Part shown: piece by piece, positions 8,250 through 15,763 of the stretch | How positions within the stretch are numbered: position 1 is the first letter of the stretch | How the letters are laid out: each line of letters begins with the position of its first letter | From: DATGKD01 sp035294855 | Lineage (GTDB): Bacteria > Actinomycetota > Acidimicrobiia > Acidimicrobiales > UBA8190 | Assembly (NCBI GenBank): GCA_035294855.1 | Contig: DATGKD010000115.1 | Location: 1-34,361, forward strand | DNA length: 34,361 nt | Direction: 5' to 3' | Made by a program: the position numbers and the translations under genes | Notes under the pieces: model-generated | Told to the model about the DNA's origin: nothing | Databases searched by the model: none | Seen by the model: the letters and a program-made list of their open reading frames with translations, nothing else

Positions 8250-10520
8250 TCAGCGGGCGAGAACCCGGACGTGGACGGCGCGCAGCCGCTCGGCGCGCAA
8301 CGCGTCCTCCTCGGCGTCGTCGAGCGGCGGGAGCTCGCCGCCGGTGGCGAGGCCCAGCAGCTGGTCGGCGAGACGCGGGTTGCGCGCCAGGACCGGGCCG
8401 TGCAGATAGGTCCCCACCACCCGGCCGTGACGGGCGCCATCGACGGCCCCGGCGACATCGGAGGCACCGTTGCCCGTCCCGACGAGCACCCGGCCGAGGG
8501 CACGGACCGAAGGCCCCAGGGTCGTGACCGCGCTGTGGTTCTCGAACCCGGTGAGGACGTCGGCGGCCCAGGTGCTCGGCCCCCCTGGCGTGGGGGCCCC
8601 GCCGGCGGATTCGAGCGGCGCGGTGGCGAGCTCGCCGACGATCCGGCGACCCGGGCCTTTGACCGTCGTCACCTCGAGCAAGCCGACGCCGGGGTGCAAC
8701 GACCCGTCGGTGTCGGGAAATGACTCGCCGATCACCTGGAAGCCGGCACACACCGCCAGGACCACGGCGCCGTCCTCCACGGCGCGCGCCAACGCGCCGT
8801 GGCGCAGGAGCTCCGCGGAGCGCACCTGGGGACGGTCCTCACCCCCACCGAGGCAGTAGACGTCGCCCGACGCCGGCAGCGGCCCGTCGGAATGTGCGTG
8901 GACGAGCTCGACGTCGAGCCCCCGCCACAGGGCGCGCCCCGCCAGCACCTGCCCGTTGCCGGTGTCGCCGTAGGTCCCGAGGAGGTCGGGGTGCACGACG
9001 ACGATCCGCAGCGCCGACGCCGTCCCGGCTGTGGGGCGCGCCCGGGGACGGCCCCCGGCGGCGCCCTCGTCTCCCCGGGCCACGACGGCCGCGGGGACGG
9101 GTCGTGTCGGCACGGCACCGGGCGATACGTCCGGGACCGCCGCCGCCGACGGCGCGTCTCGACGGGCGTCCGGTGCTCCGTGCTCGCCGCGCGCTCGGCC
9201 ATGGTGTCGCCACCCCCTTCCGGCGACGCGCCGCCGCAGCGCTTGGAAGGCGGTGTAGTTGCCGATGTAGTCGACAGCCGGCGAACCAGCCGACGCCAGG
9301 GCGCGCTCCTGGTCCGGTTCGGTGAGGTGCGCCACCCCGGCATGCCGGAGCCGAACGGCGAGGTCACGACACCGCTCCCCGGTCGCCACCACGAGCCGCC
9401 CGCCCAAGCGCTCGAACGGCACGTCCCACAACCAGGACGGATCGAGGCCATCCGCGATGCGGGCGTTGATGCCGACCACGACGGGAAGCGCGCCGTCCTG
9501 CACCATGTCCAGGAGCTCGATCCAGCCGGCCGGATTCTTGGCCAGCAGCAACCGGGCACGGACTCCCCGGTGCTCGATCGAGGCGAAACGCCCCTCGACG
9601 TCCGTCACCGCGCCCATGGCGACGAGCGCGTCGCCCATGTCCACGCCCATGACCTGCGCGGCCGCGGCCGCCATGGCGGCGTTCGCTCGGTTGAACCGGC
9701 CCGGCAGGGAAAGGTCCAACGGCAGGCGACGGCCGTCCGCCGTCACGAGCTCGTCGCCGACGAGCGACACCGTAGGAGTCGGTCGTCGGAGGCCGCAGGA
9801 GCACCACCATTCGCCGGTGGCGGCGTCCTGTTCGATGCCACCGCCGCACTCCGGGCACCCCCCTGCGTCCTGACGCCAGAGTGCGCCCGCCGCCACCCAC
9901 ACGATCTGCGCGGCGCTCCGGGCCCCCCACACCACGAGCGGGTCGTCCGCGTTGGCCACCACCGTGGTGCCCGGCAGGCCGGCGAGCGCCTGGCGCCACT
10001 TCGCCGCCACCATGCGGACCTCGCTCACCCGGTCGAGCTGGTCGCGCGACAGGTTCATCAGCACGACGACGTCGGGATCGACCGCGTGCGCCACGCTGCC
10101 CAGGTAGGCCTCATCGACCTCGAGCACCGCGGGCGCGCCGGGCCGCGCCGTCGCCAACGCCACCGCCAGTCCGGGGGGCAGGTTGGCGCCCGCCGCCGAG
10201 GTCGCCACGCGCGCCGGACCGCCGAGCGCGGCGGCCAACAGGCGCGTGGTGGTCGTCTTGCCGTTCGTGGCGCTCACGAGCGCCACCGGACGGCCCTGCG
10301 CCAACGTCCCCACGAGCCCGGGGTCGATCAACAGGCCGACGCGCCCGCCGATGACCGATCCTCCGCCCACGTGGAGACGACGCGACAGGGCGCTCACCGC
10401 GACGCTCGCGCTCGCCGCCAGGCGCGCTCTCACCCCGAGGCGTGCCCTCACCGGAGTGCTTGCACCCGCCCCGCCGACCGCGACCGCTTCGTGGCCGACG
10501 CTCCCGGCCGGCCGCTTCAC
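8250..10520 (-). CDS. MurT-GatD fusion: lipid II isoglutaminyl synthase in one polypeptide
   Basis: A 756-residue protein joining both subunits of the enzyme that amidates D-Glu of lipid II to D-isoglutamine. Residues about 50-435 are MurT: ATP site SATNGKTTT (83-91), NLSRDQLDR (156-164), a Cys4 zinc ribbon (Cys222, Cys225, Cys240, Cys242), and a C-terminal DGLDPSWLWD segment carrying the catalytic Asp. Residues 436-502 are an Ala/Arg/Pro-rich linker. Residues about 503-740 are the GatD glutaminase (CobB/CobQ-like class I amidotransferase) with nucleophile Cys591 (AVCAGFQ) and His707 (TYLHGP). In well-studied bacteria murT and gatD are separate adjacent genes, so this fusion is notable. The start is GTG 10520, overlapping the upstream stop (GTGA). 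It acts in the cytoplasm on peptidoglycan precursors. Confidence 0.9.
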   Translation of the reverse strand: MKRPAGSVGHEAVAVGGAGASTPVRARLGVRARLAASASVAVSALSRRLHVGGGSVIGGRVGLLIDPGLVGTLAQGRPVALVSATNGKTTTTRLLAAALGGPARVATSAAGANLPPGLAVALATARPGAPAVLEVDEAYLGSVAHAVDPDVVVLMNLSRDQLDRVSEVRMVAAKWRQALAGLPGTTVVANADDPLVVWGARSAAQIVWVAAGALWRQDAGGCPECGGGIEQDAATGEWWCSCGLRRPTPTVSLVGDELVTADGRRLPLDLSLPGRFNRANAAMAAAAAQVMGVDMGDALVAMGAVTDVEGRFASIEHRGVRARLLLAKNPAGWIELLDMVQDGALPVVVGINARIADGLDPSWLWDVPFERLGGRLVVATGERCRDLAVRLRHAGVAHLTEPDQERALASAGSPAVDYIGNYTAFQALRRRVAGRGWRHHGRARGEHGAPDARRDAPSAAAVPDVSPGAVPTRPVPAAVVARGDEGAAGGRPRARPTAGTASALRIVVVHPDLLGTYGDTGNGQVLAGRALWRGLDVELVHAHSDGPLPASGDVYCLGGGEDRPQVRSAELLRHGALARAVEDGAVVLAVCAGFQVIGESFPDTDGSLHPGVGLLEVTTVKGPGRRIVGELATAPLESAGGAPTPGGPSTWAADVLTGFENHSAVTTLGPSVRALGRVLVGTGNGASDVAGAVDGARHGRVVGTYLHGPVLARNPRLADQLLGLATGGELPPLDDAEEDALRAERLRAVHVRVLAR

Positions 10521-11908
10521 GTCTCGCGTCGGCCGGGGGGTTGGGTGAGCGCGAGCTCTTCGGATGTCGGTTCGTGCGGTCGCGCCGCCTCCTCCGGGAG
10601 CAGACGGGCGATGGCGGTCATGATGCTCTCGGTGTCCTGCGCGGCGTCACGCAGGGCGAGCCGGACGGGCTTTCCCACCCGCACCCGGACCGTCGGCGGG
10701 TGCAGCACGTTGGTGACGTCCGGGACACGTGCGGAGCGCGGCCACACCTTCTCGGTCCCCCACAGCCCGACCGGCACGACCGGGGCTCCCGTCATCGCGG
10801 CCAGGCGCGCCGTGCCCGTCTTGCCGCGCAAGGCCGGCTCGAAGAACGACCGCCCGCGCGGGATGGTCCCCTGCGGCAGGATGACCACGACCTCACCGGC
10901 CTCGAGGGCGCGGCGCGCCTCGCGCAACGGGGTTTGCGAACCGCTCCCGCGGTCGACGGGAATGCCACCGAGCGACCGCGCCAGCTGCGCGACGACCGGC
11001 GCGTCGAAGATCTCCCGCTTGGCGAGGAACCGCACCGGACGCCCGAGGCGCGCGGCCACCAATGCGAGGGCAACGACGTCGAAGTAGCTGCGGTGGTTGG
11101 CAGCAAGGAGAACTGGACCACGCGCCGGCACGCGCTCGACCCCGCTTATGTCGAAGCGCGCGTACGGGATGAGCGCGGGACGGACGAACGGCCGGAGCAT
11201 GTGGTACGGCTCGATGCCGGCGACCTTCGGCACGCCGGGCGGCCGGTCCCAGTGCTCGACCGGCCAGCGGCGCAGGCTGGCGATCGCGAACAGGCGCCGG
11301 TCGGGGTTGACGGCGTGCGGGAACCCCACGGCCTGGAGGAGCGGTAGGTCGAACACGCTGTCGGAGTACGCGTGGCTCGCCGCCAACGTCACGTCGTGCC
11401 GTTCGGACCACCGCCGCGCCGCCTTCAGCTTGCCGACCGCCCAGACGAATTCTCCGTCGATGCCCCCGGTGTAGCGGCCGTCGTCGCGGGCGTAGCGGGT
11501 GGCGACGACGTGGTCGAACCCCATCAGCTCGGCGAACGGCTCGATCAGGTCGACCGGCGTGGTGGTGGTGAGCACGAGGAGGCGTCCGGCCTCGCGGTGC
11601 TCGGCCAGGACCCCTGGCGCGTACGGCTGCACGAGGTCGGCGAGCTCGGGCGCGGCGAGCTCGCCCGCGCGCCGCACCGCGGCGACCGACCATCCCCGGA
11701 CGAAGCGGGGCGCGGCCCGGACCATGGCCATGAACGCCAGGCTCTCCCCGGCCAGGTCGTACAGCCCGTAGAGGGCTCGTTCGCCCGGCAGGGAGCGGCG
11801 ACCCTCGAACAGCCCTTCGGCGTGCATGGCGGCACTGAGCACCAACCCGCTGGCTCCCCGCACCAGGGTCCGGTCGAGGTCGACGAAGGCCGCACCTTTC
11901 TCGGTCAC
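10517..11908 (-). CDS. HAD-IB phosphatase fused to PlsC acyltransferase
   Basis: A 463-residue bifunctional protein. Residues 1-220 are a HAD-IB phosphatase: motif I DLDRT (Asp10-Thr14), LTTTTPV as the motif II region, and DSVFDLPLL near 183. Residues about 245-430 are a PlsC acyltransferase: NHRSYFD with His272 and Asp277, LPQGTIPRGR where many PlsC enzymes have FPEGTR, and PVVPVGLWGTEKV. This order recalls mycobacterial HAD-PlsC proteins such as Rv2483c, named from memory. A combined phosphatase and acyltransferase would act on glycerophospholipid intermediates at the membrane. The start is GTG 11908. The stop overlaps the MurT-GatD start, coupling lipid and wall synthesis. The HAD part resembles that of the protein at 95-2569 (YxDSxxDLPLLxxVGFPxAVNP). 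Confidence 0.87.
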   Translation of the reverse strand: MTEKGAAFVDLDRTLVRGASGLVLSAAMHAEGLFEGRRSLPGERALYGLYDLAGESLAFMAMVRAAPRFVRGWSVAAVRRAGELAAPELADLVQPYAPGVLAEHREAGRLLVLTTTTPVDLIEPFAELMGFDHVVATRYARDDGRYTGGIDGEFVWAVGKLKAARRWSERHDVTLAASHAYSDSVFDLPLLQAVGFPHAVNPDRRLFAIASLRRWPVEHWDRPPGVPKVAGIEPYHMLRPFVRPALIPYARFDISGVERVPARGPVLLAANHRSYFDVVALALVAARLGRPVRFLAKREIFDAPVVAQLARSLGGIPVDRGSGSQTPLREARRALEAGEVVVILPQGTIPRGRSFFEPALRGKTGTARLAAMTGAPVVPVGLWGTEKVWPRSARVPDVTNVLHPPTVRVRVGKPVRLALRDAAQDTESIMTAIARLLPEEAARPHEPTSEELALTQPPGRRET

Positions 11909-11985
11909 GTCTCGGTCACGGTCACGGACGTTACTTCCGGGCCTGGCGCCCTGGTCCTGGTGGCGCCGACCTGGCCCCGGACGCG

Positions 11986-12019
11986 GCGAAGGGACCGGAG
12001 GGGGAACCGGTCCCTTCGC
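11986..12019. repeat. 13-bp perfect inverted repeat in a divergent promoter region
   Basis: GCGAAGGGACCGG (11986-11998) and CCGGTCCCTTCGC (12007-12019) are exact reverse complements separated by eight bases (AGGGGGAA). The element lies between the divergent HAD-PlsC and LysR genes, so it is not after any gene in either direction. It may be an operator, a leader hairpin, or a relic terminator; no T-run flanks it. Confidence 0.6.
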
Positions 12020-12107
12020 ACCGACTCGACAGGCAAGGAGGGGGGGCGTCCAAGTCCTGTGGTCTGAGACCCATTGTGAAGGATCGGGTGCGATCAGTCA
12101 AACAGCT

Positions 12108-12123
12108 ATTACAGATTTGTATT
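12108..12123. promoter_or_regulatory. Likely LysR-type autoregulatory box
   Basis: ATTACAGATTTGTATT contains a dyad, TACA (12110-12113) and TGTA (12118-12121), around GATT. It fits the T-N11-A form of LysR-family sites and sits 13 bases before the lysR-type ATG in a rare AT-rich pocket (about 12100-12133). Binding here would probably repress its own gene. The position is seen; the regulator assignment is inferred. Confidence 0.45.
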
Positions 12124-12136
12124 ATCGTTAAAAGCG

Positions 12137-13108
12137 ATGGAACTGCGCCACCTTCAGGCCCTGGTGGCGGTGGCCGAGCACGGGTCCTTCTCTTCTGCCG
12201 CCGACCACCTCGGCACCGTGCAGTCCAACATCTCGGCCCACGTGGCCCGCCTGGAGCGGGAGCTCGGCAGCACCCTGGTGGACCGGTCCGCGGGGCGCCT
12301 CACGGCCGAGGGCGAGGTCGTCGTCGCCCGCGCCTACCGGGTCCTGAGCGAGCTGGACGCCCTCACGGCCGATGTGGGGGCGCTTCGCGAGGAGGTGGCG
12401 GGCACCGTACGCGCCGGCATGATCGGGACGACCGCCCGGTGGCTGGCGCCGATGGTGCTCGCCGAGGTCTCCGCGCAGCATCCGAAGCTGCACCTCGTCG
12501 TGGCGGACGGCACCACGACGGGCCTCGAACCGCAGCTCGCCGCCGGCCGCCTCGACATGGCGGTCCTCACGCTGCCTGTTCCCGGTCGCGACCTCGTCGC
12601 CGAGCCGCTGTTCGAGGAGGATCTGGTGCTCGTCGTCCCCGTCGACGACGATCCTCTGGGTGGCGCCGAGCGCATCGACCTCGCCGCGTTGGAACGCTTC
12701 GAGCTGCTCCTGCCGGCGCCCGGCACGCCGTTCCGGGCCGAGATCGACTCCGCCGTCAAGCCTGCCGGCGTGCGCTTGCGTCCACGCGCCGAACTGGACG
12801 GGGTGCGGCTGCTGGCGTCGCTCACGTTCGAGGGCTACGCCCCGGCGATCCTTCCCGCGGCCGCCGTCCCTCCGCATCTTCGTCCCCGCTTCCGGGGCGT
12901 CGCCGTCGACGGCTTGCCGCCGCGACGAGTCGGCATCGTCCAGCGCAGCCGGGGCCTTCCCGCCGCGCCGGCACGCGCCGTGCTGGAGGTGCTGCGCCAA
13001 CTCGTCGCCGAGGCCGAGCGGCTGCCGCCGGGGCTGCACGCCTCGGTGCCCGAATCCCGACTGCGCGCCGAGGGGTCGCTGCGGGCCGTCGGGATGCCGA
13101 ACGGCTGA
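12137..13108 (+). CDS. LysR-family transcriptional regulator
   Basis: A 323-residue LysR-type regulator. The N-terminal winged helix-turn-helix spans residues 1-60 (ELRHLQALVAVAEHGSFSSAADHL, with VQSNISAHVARLERELG as recognition part). A linker helix and a substrate-binding domain of type 2 periplasmic fold follow, from about residue 90 to 300. These regulators bind DNA as tetramers and respond to a small metabolite. It is transcribed away from the HAD-PlsC/MurT-GatD operon, and divergent placement often marks the target, but autoregulation is at least as likely. The C-terminal tail beyond residue 300 is Arg/Pro/Leu-rich. The inducer cannot be read from the sequence. Confidence 0.92.
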   Translation: MELRHLQALVAVAEHGSFSSAADHLGTVQSNISAHVARLERELGSTLVDRSAGRLTAEGEVVVARAYRVLSELDALTADVGALREEVAGTVRAGMIGTTARWLAPMVLAEVSAQHPKLHLVVADGTTTGLEPQLAAGRLDMAVLTLPVPGRDLVAEPLFEEDLVLVVPVDDDPLGGAERIDLAALERFELLLPAPGTPFRAEIDSAVKPAGVRLRPRAELDGVRLLASLTFEGYAPAILPAAAVPPHLRPRFRGVAVDGLPPRRVGIVQRSRGLPAAPARAVLEVLRQLVAEAERLPPGLHASVPESRLRAEGSLRAVGMPNG

Positions 13109-13120
13109 CGCGCCCGCTCA

Positions 13121-13193
13121 CCTCTCTCTTTCCTTCCTTCTCTCTCTTTCTTTCCTTCTCTCTCTTTCTCTCTTTCTCCCTCTCTCTTTCTCC
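13121..13193. repeat. 73-base uninterrupted polypyrimidine (CT) tract
   Basis: Every base from 13121 to 13193 is C or T, in irregular TCTCTTTC and CCTTCC units; with two G interruptions (13194 and 13198) the bias runs on to about 13223. It fills the gap between the convergent LysR (ends 13108) and GNAT (ends 13250) genes. Its composition breaks sharply from the flanking GC-rich coding DNA. As RNA from the plus strand it would be unstructured, C/U-rich and free of G, which resembles a Rho entry region. The tract could also form a triplex. Confidence 0.95.
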
Positions 13194-13249
13194 GTCTGCT
13201 CTCTCCTTCTGTTCTCCTTCCCCGTCGGCCTCGCTGCTCTCTGGCGTCA

Positions 13250-13864
13250 CTAGGGCGTCGCCCGCGGCTCGCGCCACATGAGCCAGAGCGTGGGGCCGCC
13301 GTTCGGTGTGTGGATCTGACCGGTGACCTCGAAACCGTGGCGCGCGTAGAACGGCACGTTGCGCTCCTTGGACGACTCGAGGTACGCGGGGAGGCCCTCC
13401 CGGTCGACGTGCGCCAACGTCCACTGGAGCAGCGACGAGCCGATCCCCTTCCCCTGTCGCTCGGGCTCGGTGCCCAACGTCGCCAGGTACCAGTGAGGCT
13501 GCCGGGGCCGGGCGCGGTCGACAGCGCCGAGCAGCCGCGCGGCATCCGGCAGGCGACGCCCGAGCCCGGTCAGGTACGGCAGCACCGGCACGAGCCGTAA
13601 CAGATCGGCCCAGCCAGGCCGGGGCGTGTCCGGCTTCGCCCAGACCGCAGCACCGGCGGTATCCGGAGTCGTCCAGACTTCGCCCGCGTCGAGATAGGTG
13701 TGACGCAGCTGCAGCCGGAAGAAGGCGTGCAATCCGCGTCGGCGCCGTCGGGGGCCCGGGAAGAGGAACCGGGGAACGGGATCGTCGTCGAACGCGCGCG
13801 CCAGCATCTCCACGATCGACGTCACGTCTTCGACCCCGGCCCGACGGACCTGGGCGAGAGTCAT
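13250..13864 (-). CDS. GNAT-family N-acetyltransferase
   Basis: A 204-residue acetyltransferase of the GNAT fold. The acetyl-CoA loop is ERQGKGIGSSLL near residues 134-145, matching the Q/RxxGxG/A motif A, preceded by the strand HWYLATLGTEP and followed by LESSKERNVPFYARHGFEV, a typical motif B. Such enzymes transfer an acetyl group from acetyl-CoA to an amine; the acceptor is unknown. It lies 34 bases downstream of the YqgE/AlgH gene on the same strand, so both may share a transcript. The 3' end meets the pyrimidine tract that separates it from LysR. Confidence 0.88.
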   Translation of the reverse strand: MTLAQVRRAGVEDVTSIVEMLARAFDDDPVPRFLFPGPRRRRRGLHAFFRLQLRHTYLDAGEVWTTPDTAGAAVWAKPDTPRPGWADLLRLVPVLPYLTGLGRRLPDAARLLGAVDRARPRQPHWYLATLGTEPERQGKGIGSSLLQWTLAHVDREGLPAYLESSKERNVPFYARHGFEVTGQIHTPNGGPTLWLMWREPRATP

Positions 13865-13898
13865 CGGTCCACGGTCATGAGTCGGCCGTCGAGCGCCA

Positions 13899-14507
13899 TC
13901 AGTTCAGCGACGGATGGGGCGGATAGCCGGAGAGCATGGCGAGATCCCCGCCCTGACGCTGGAGCACGTCGTGCCACAAACGCTCAGGGTCCGAGGCGAA
14001 CAAGTCCGACACCACGGCCGTGAGCGTGAACCATGCGCCTTCGGCGATCTCCTCTTCGAGCTGTTCCGCAGACCAGCCGGCGTAGCCCGAAAAGAGCCGG
14101 ACCCCCTCCAGCCCCGGAGGTTGGTCGTCGGGCGGGACGGCCAGATCGACCGTCGTCACCGACTCGAGCACCCGGTGACGTCCGTGGGTCTCGTCGGTGC
14201 GATGCACCCGGGCGAGGCCGATGACGGCATCCGGCGCCACCGGGCCGCCGCGGAACATGACCGGCGGCGGCGCCATCTGCGCCTGACGCGCCCACGGCTC
14301 GAGCAGCTCGTCGACACCCAGCGCGGTGGGTCGATTGAGCACCACCCCCAAGGCTCCCTCTTCGCCATGCTCGAGGACGAGCACGACCGTCCGGGAGAAG
14401 TTGGGGTCGGTCAGCTGCGGCGAGGCCACCAGGAGGGACCCGGTCAGGGTCGGTTCGTCCTGCGATTCGCGTTCGGCGGGCGCCGCCACGTCACGATCAT
14501 GTCGCAC
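13899..14507 (-). CDS. YqgE/AlgH family protein
   Basis: A 202-residue member of the YqgE/AlgH (DUF179) family. Diagnostic segments are LTGSLLVASPQLTDPNFSRT near the N-terminus, GALGVVLNRPT, FRGGPV and LFSGYAGWSAEQLEEEI, followed by a WHDVL segment. The molecular function of this family is not settled; AlgH was first described through alginate control in Pseudomonas. The protein is of the usual length and looks intact. It probably forms a two-gene unit with the GNAT gene. The 282 bases upstream hold a branched inverted-repeat structure and no other gene. Confidence 0.9.
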   Translation of the reverse strand: MRHDRDVAAPAERESQDEPTLTGSLLVASPQLTDPNFSRTVVLVLEHGEEGALGVVLNRPTALGVDELLEPWARQAQMAPPPVMFRGGPVAPDAVIGLARVHRTDETHGRHRVLESVTTVDLAVPPDDQPPGLEGVRLFSGYAGWSAEQLEEEIAEGAWFTLTAVVSDLFASDPERLWHDVLQRQGGDLAMLSGYPPHPSLN

Positions 14508-14640
14508 GCGCTGGTCGTGGCGGCGATTTCACGGGGAGCCAGCGGTCGCCAAAGTTGGGCGGATAGAGCGCCGGGCTCCGATTGTCCCGCCGCGACCCGG
14601 GGTAGGGGCTCACGCGCTGGTCATCGGCGGGGCGCCGACG

Positions 14641-14725
14641 ACCGGTCCAGCAGGCTGTGGAGGGCGCCAGTCGTGCGGCGACCCCGCCAGCCGTGGACGG
14701 CTCCTCTGCAGCCTGCTGGCCCGGT
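14641..14725. repeat. Long imperfect inverted repeat enclosing two smaller hairpins (structured RNA or REP-like element)
   Basis: Bases 14641-14663 and 14703-14725 are reverse complements at 20 of 23 positions, with a perfect core CCAGCAGGCTG/CAGCCTGCTGG. Inside lie two more dyads: GGCG/CGCC (14677-14688) and AGCCGT/ACGGCT (14689-14702). Together they fold as a closing stem with two inner hairpins. The element sits alone in the intergenic region 14508-14789 between two minus-strand genes. It resembles no riboswitch I can name. Confidence 0.6.
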
Positions 14726-14789
14726 GCGTCCTGTTCGCATTCTCTCCGCCTTCATGCCGAAACGCTCCGGTCCGACGCGCAGAGCCGTC

Positions 14790-15290
14790 TCAGGCGACGA
14801 CGGTGAGCTCGACCCCGGCGCCCTTCAGGTCCACCGACTCGTTGTCACGCGCGTAACCGAAACCTTGCACGTTGAACAGCCTGACCGGCTCGGACCCGAG
14901 CGGGAACGGCCCCCAATGCCAGGTGCCCCGGTGCAGCACCAGGGACTCGAACGGCTCCAGCCGGAACGCGCGGACGGCGTCGGTGCCGCCGGGAGCCGTC
15001 AAGTCGGAACCCGGTGGAGCAACCGCTATCACCGAGGGACCGTTCAGCGCCATGAGCACCTGTGTGTGCGTGAGGTGCCGGTACAGCCGGTCGCACCGCA
15101 GACCGTCACCCGCCCGCTCGACCTCGTCGGGTGCGTGGCTGATCACGTTGACGTGGGCGTCCTGCCACTCGAATTCGAGGCGCTGCGCGCCGTCGGCGGC
15201 GTCGGTGTCGGCGACCGGGATCCAGCCGAACGGTGCCCACGCATCCGCGGCGAGCCGCTGCGCGACGACGGTGCGCGCTCCCTCGGCCAT
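14790..15290 (-). CDS. Ureidoglycolate lyase-like protein (AllA family)
   Basis: A 166-residue protein of the ureidoglycolate lyase/hydrolase fold (cupin-like barrel). Family signatures are NVISHAPDEV, RHLTHTQVLMALNG and LVLHRGTWHWGPFP. AllA splits ureidoglycolate into glyoxylate and urea at the end of purine/allantoin breakdown. No other allantoin gene is in the window, so the substrate may differ. It faces a cupin and a 2-hydroxyacid dehydrogenase across a shared 75-base promoter region containing an 18-bp palindrome, suggesting joint control. Glyoxylate made here could be reduced by that dehydrogenase, which is an inference. Confidence 0.75.
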   Translation of the reverse strand: MAEGARTVVAQRLAADAWAPFGWIPVADTDAADGAQRLEFEWQDAHVNVISHAPDEVERAGDGLRCDRLYRHLTHTQVLMALNGPSVIAVAPPGSDLTAPGGTDAVRAFRLEPFESLVLHRGTWHWGPFPLGSEPVRLFNVQGFGYARDNESVDLKGAGVELTVVA

Positions 15291-15310
15291 GGGCTGCTCC
15301 TCTGATCTAC

Positions 15311-15328
15311 GCTGACGGCGCCGTCAGC
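15311..15328. promoter_or_regulatory. Perfect 18-bp palindrome between divergent genes (candidate TetR-type operator)
   Basis: GCTGACGGCGCCGTCAGC is its own reverse complement over all 18 bases. It lies midway between the starts of the AllA-like gene (15290, minus) and the cupin gene (15366, plus). TGACGG-type dyads of this size are common operators of TetR-family regulators in actinobacteria. One bound dimer could control both directions. No TetR gene is in the window. Confidence 0.65.
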
Positions 15329-15365
15329 TTAGGGGGCCGTGCGCCCGACAACGGAAGGGGCAGCG

Positions 15366-15749
15366 ATGGACGTGCGCAGCATCGAGGACGTGGAGCCCGT
15401 GGTGGAGCACAACGGGACAGTCCCGGTGTGGTGGTTGGTGAAGTCCCGCGAGATGAAGGAGATCACCGACGGTGGCTTCCTCGAGCTGGTGAACGAGTTC
15501 GAGGTGGCGGGCGGCGGCGCGGTGGACCCTCACTCCCACCCCACGCACGAGTTCTATTACGTGATGTCCGGGCGGGGGATCATGACCATCGACGGCGAGG
15601 ACCGGCCGGTCGCCCAGGGCGACCTCATCCACATCCCGCCCGACAAGGTGCACAGCCTGCGACCGGTGAGCGACCACGCCCCCATCCACTGCTTCTGCTT
15701 TGCCGTCGGGGTCAAAGGCGCCGGGCCGATCGACTACACGAACCACTGA
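15366..15749 (+). CDS. Cupin-domain protein
   Basis: A 127-residue single-domain cupin. Motif 1 provides His56, His58 and Glu62 (PHSHPTHE), and motif 2 provides His96 (PPDKVHSL), the usual metal-binding set. Such proteins are metal-dependent enzymes or small-molecule binders; no specific reaction is evident. ATG 15366 is preceded by GGAAGGGG at good spacing; an upstream in-frame GTG (15339) is less likely. The dehydrogenase gene starts 14 bases after the stop, so the two are probably cotranscribed. Confidence 0.88.
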   Translation: MDVRSIEDVEPVVEHNGTVPVWWLVKSREMKEITDGGFLELVNEFEVAGGGAVDPHSHPTHEFYYVMSGRGIMTIDGEDRPVAQGDLIHIPPDKVHSLRPVSDHAPIHCFCFAVGVKGAGPIDYTNH

Positions 15750-15763
15750 TCCGGGCACGTCCC

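Noticed and set aside
13121..13223. CT tract as coding sequence of repeated Ser/Leu/Phe residues
   Set aside because: Open frames cross it, but the repeated Ser-Leu-Phe translation is just the repeat itself. The tract lies between two well-defined gene ends.
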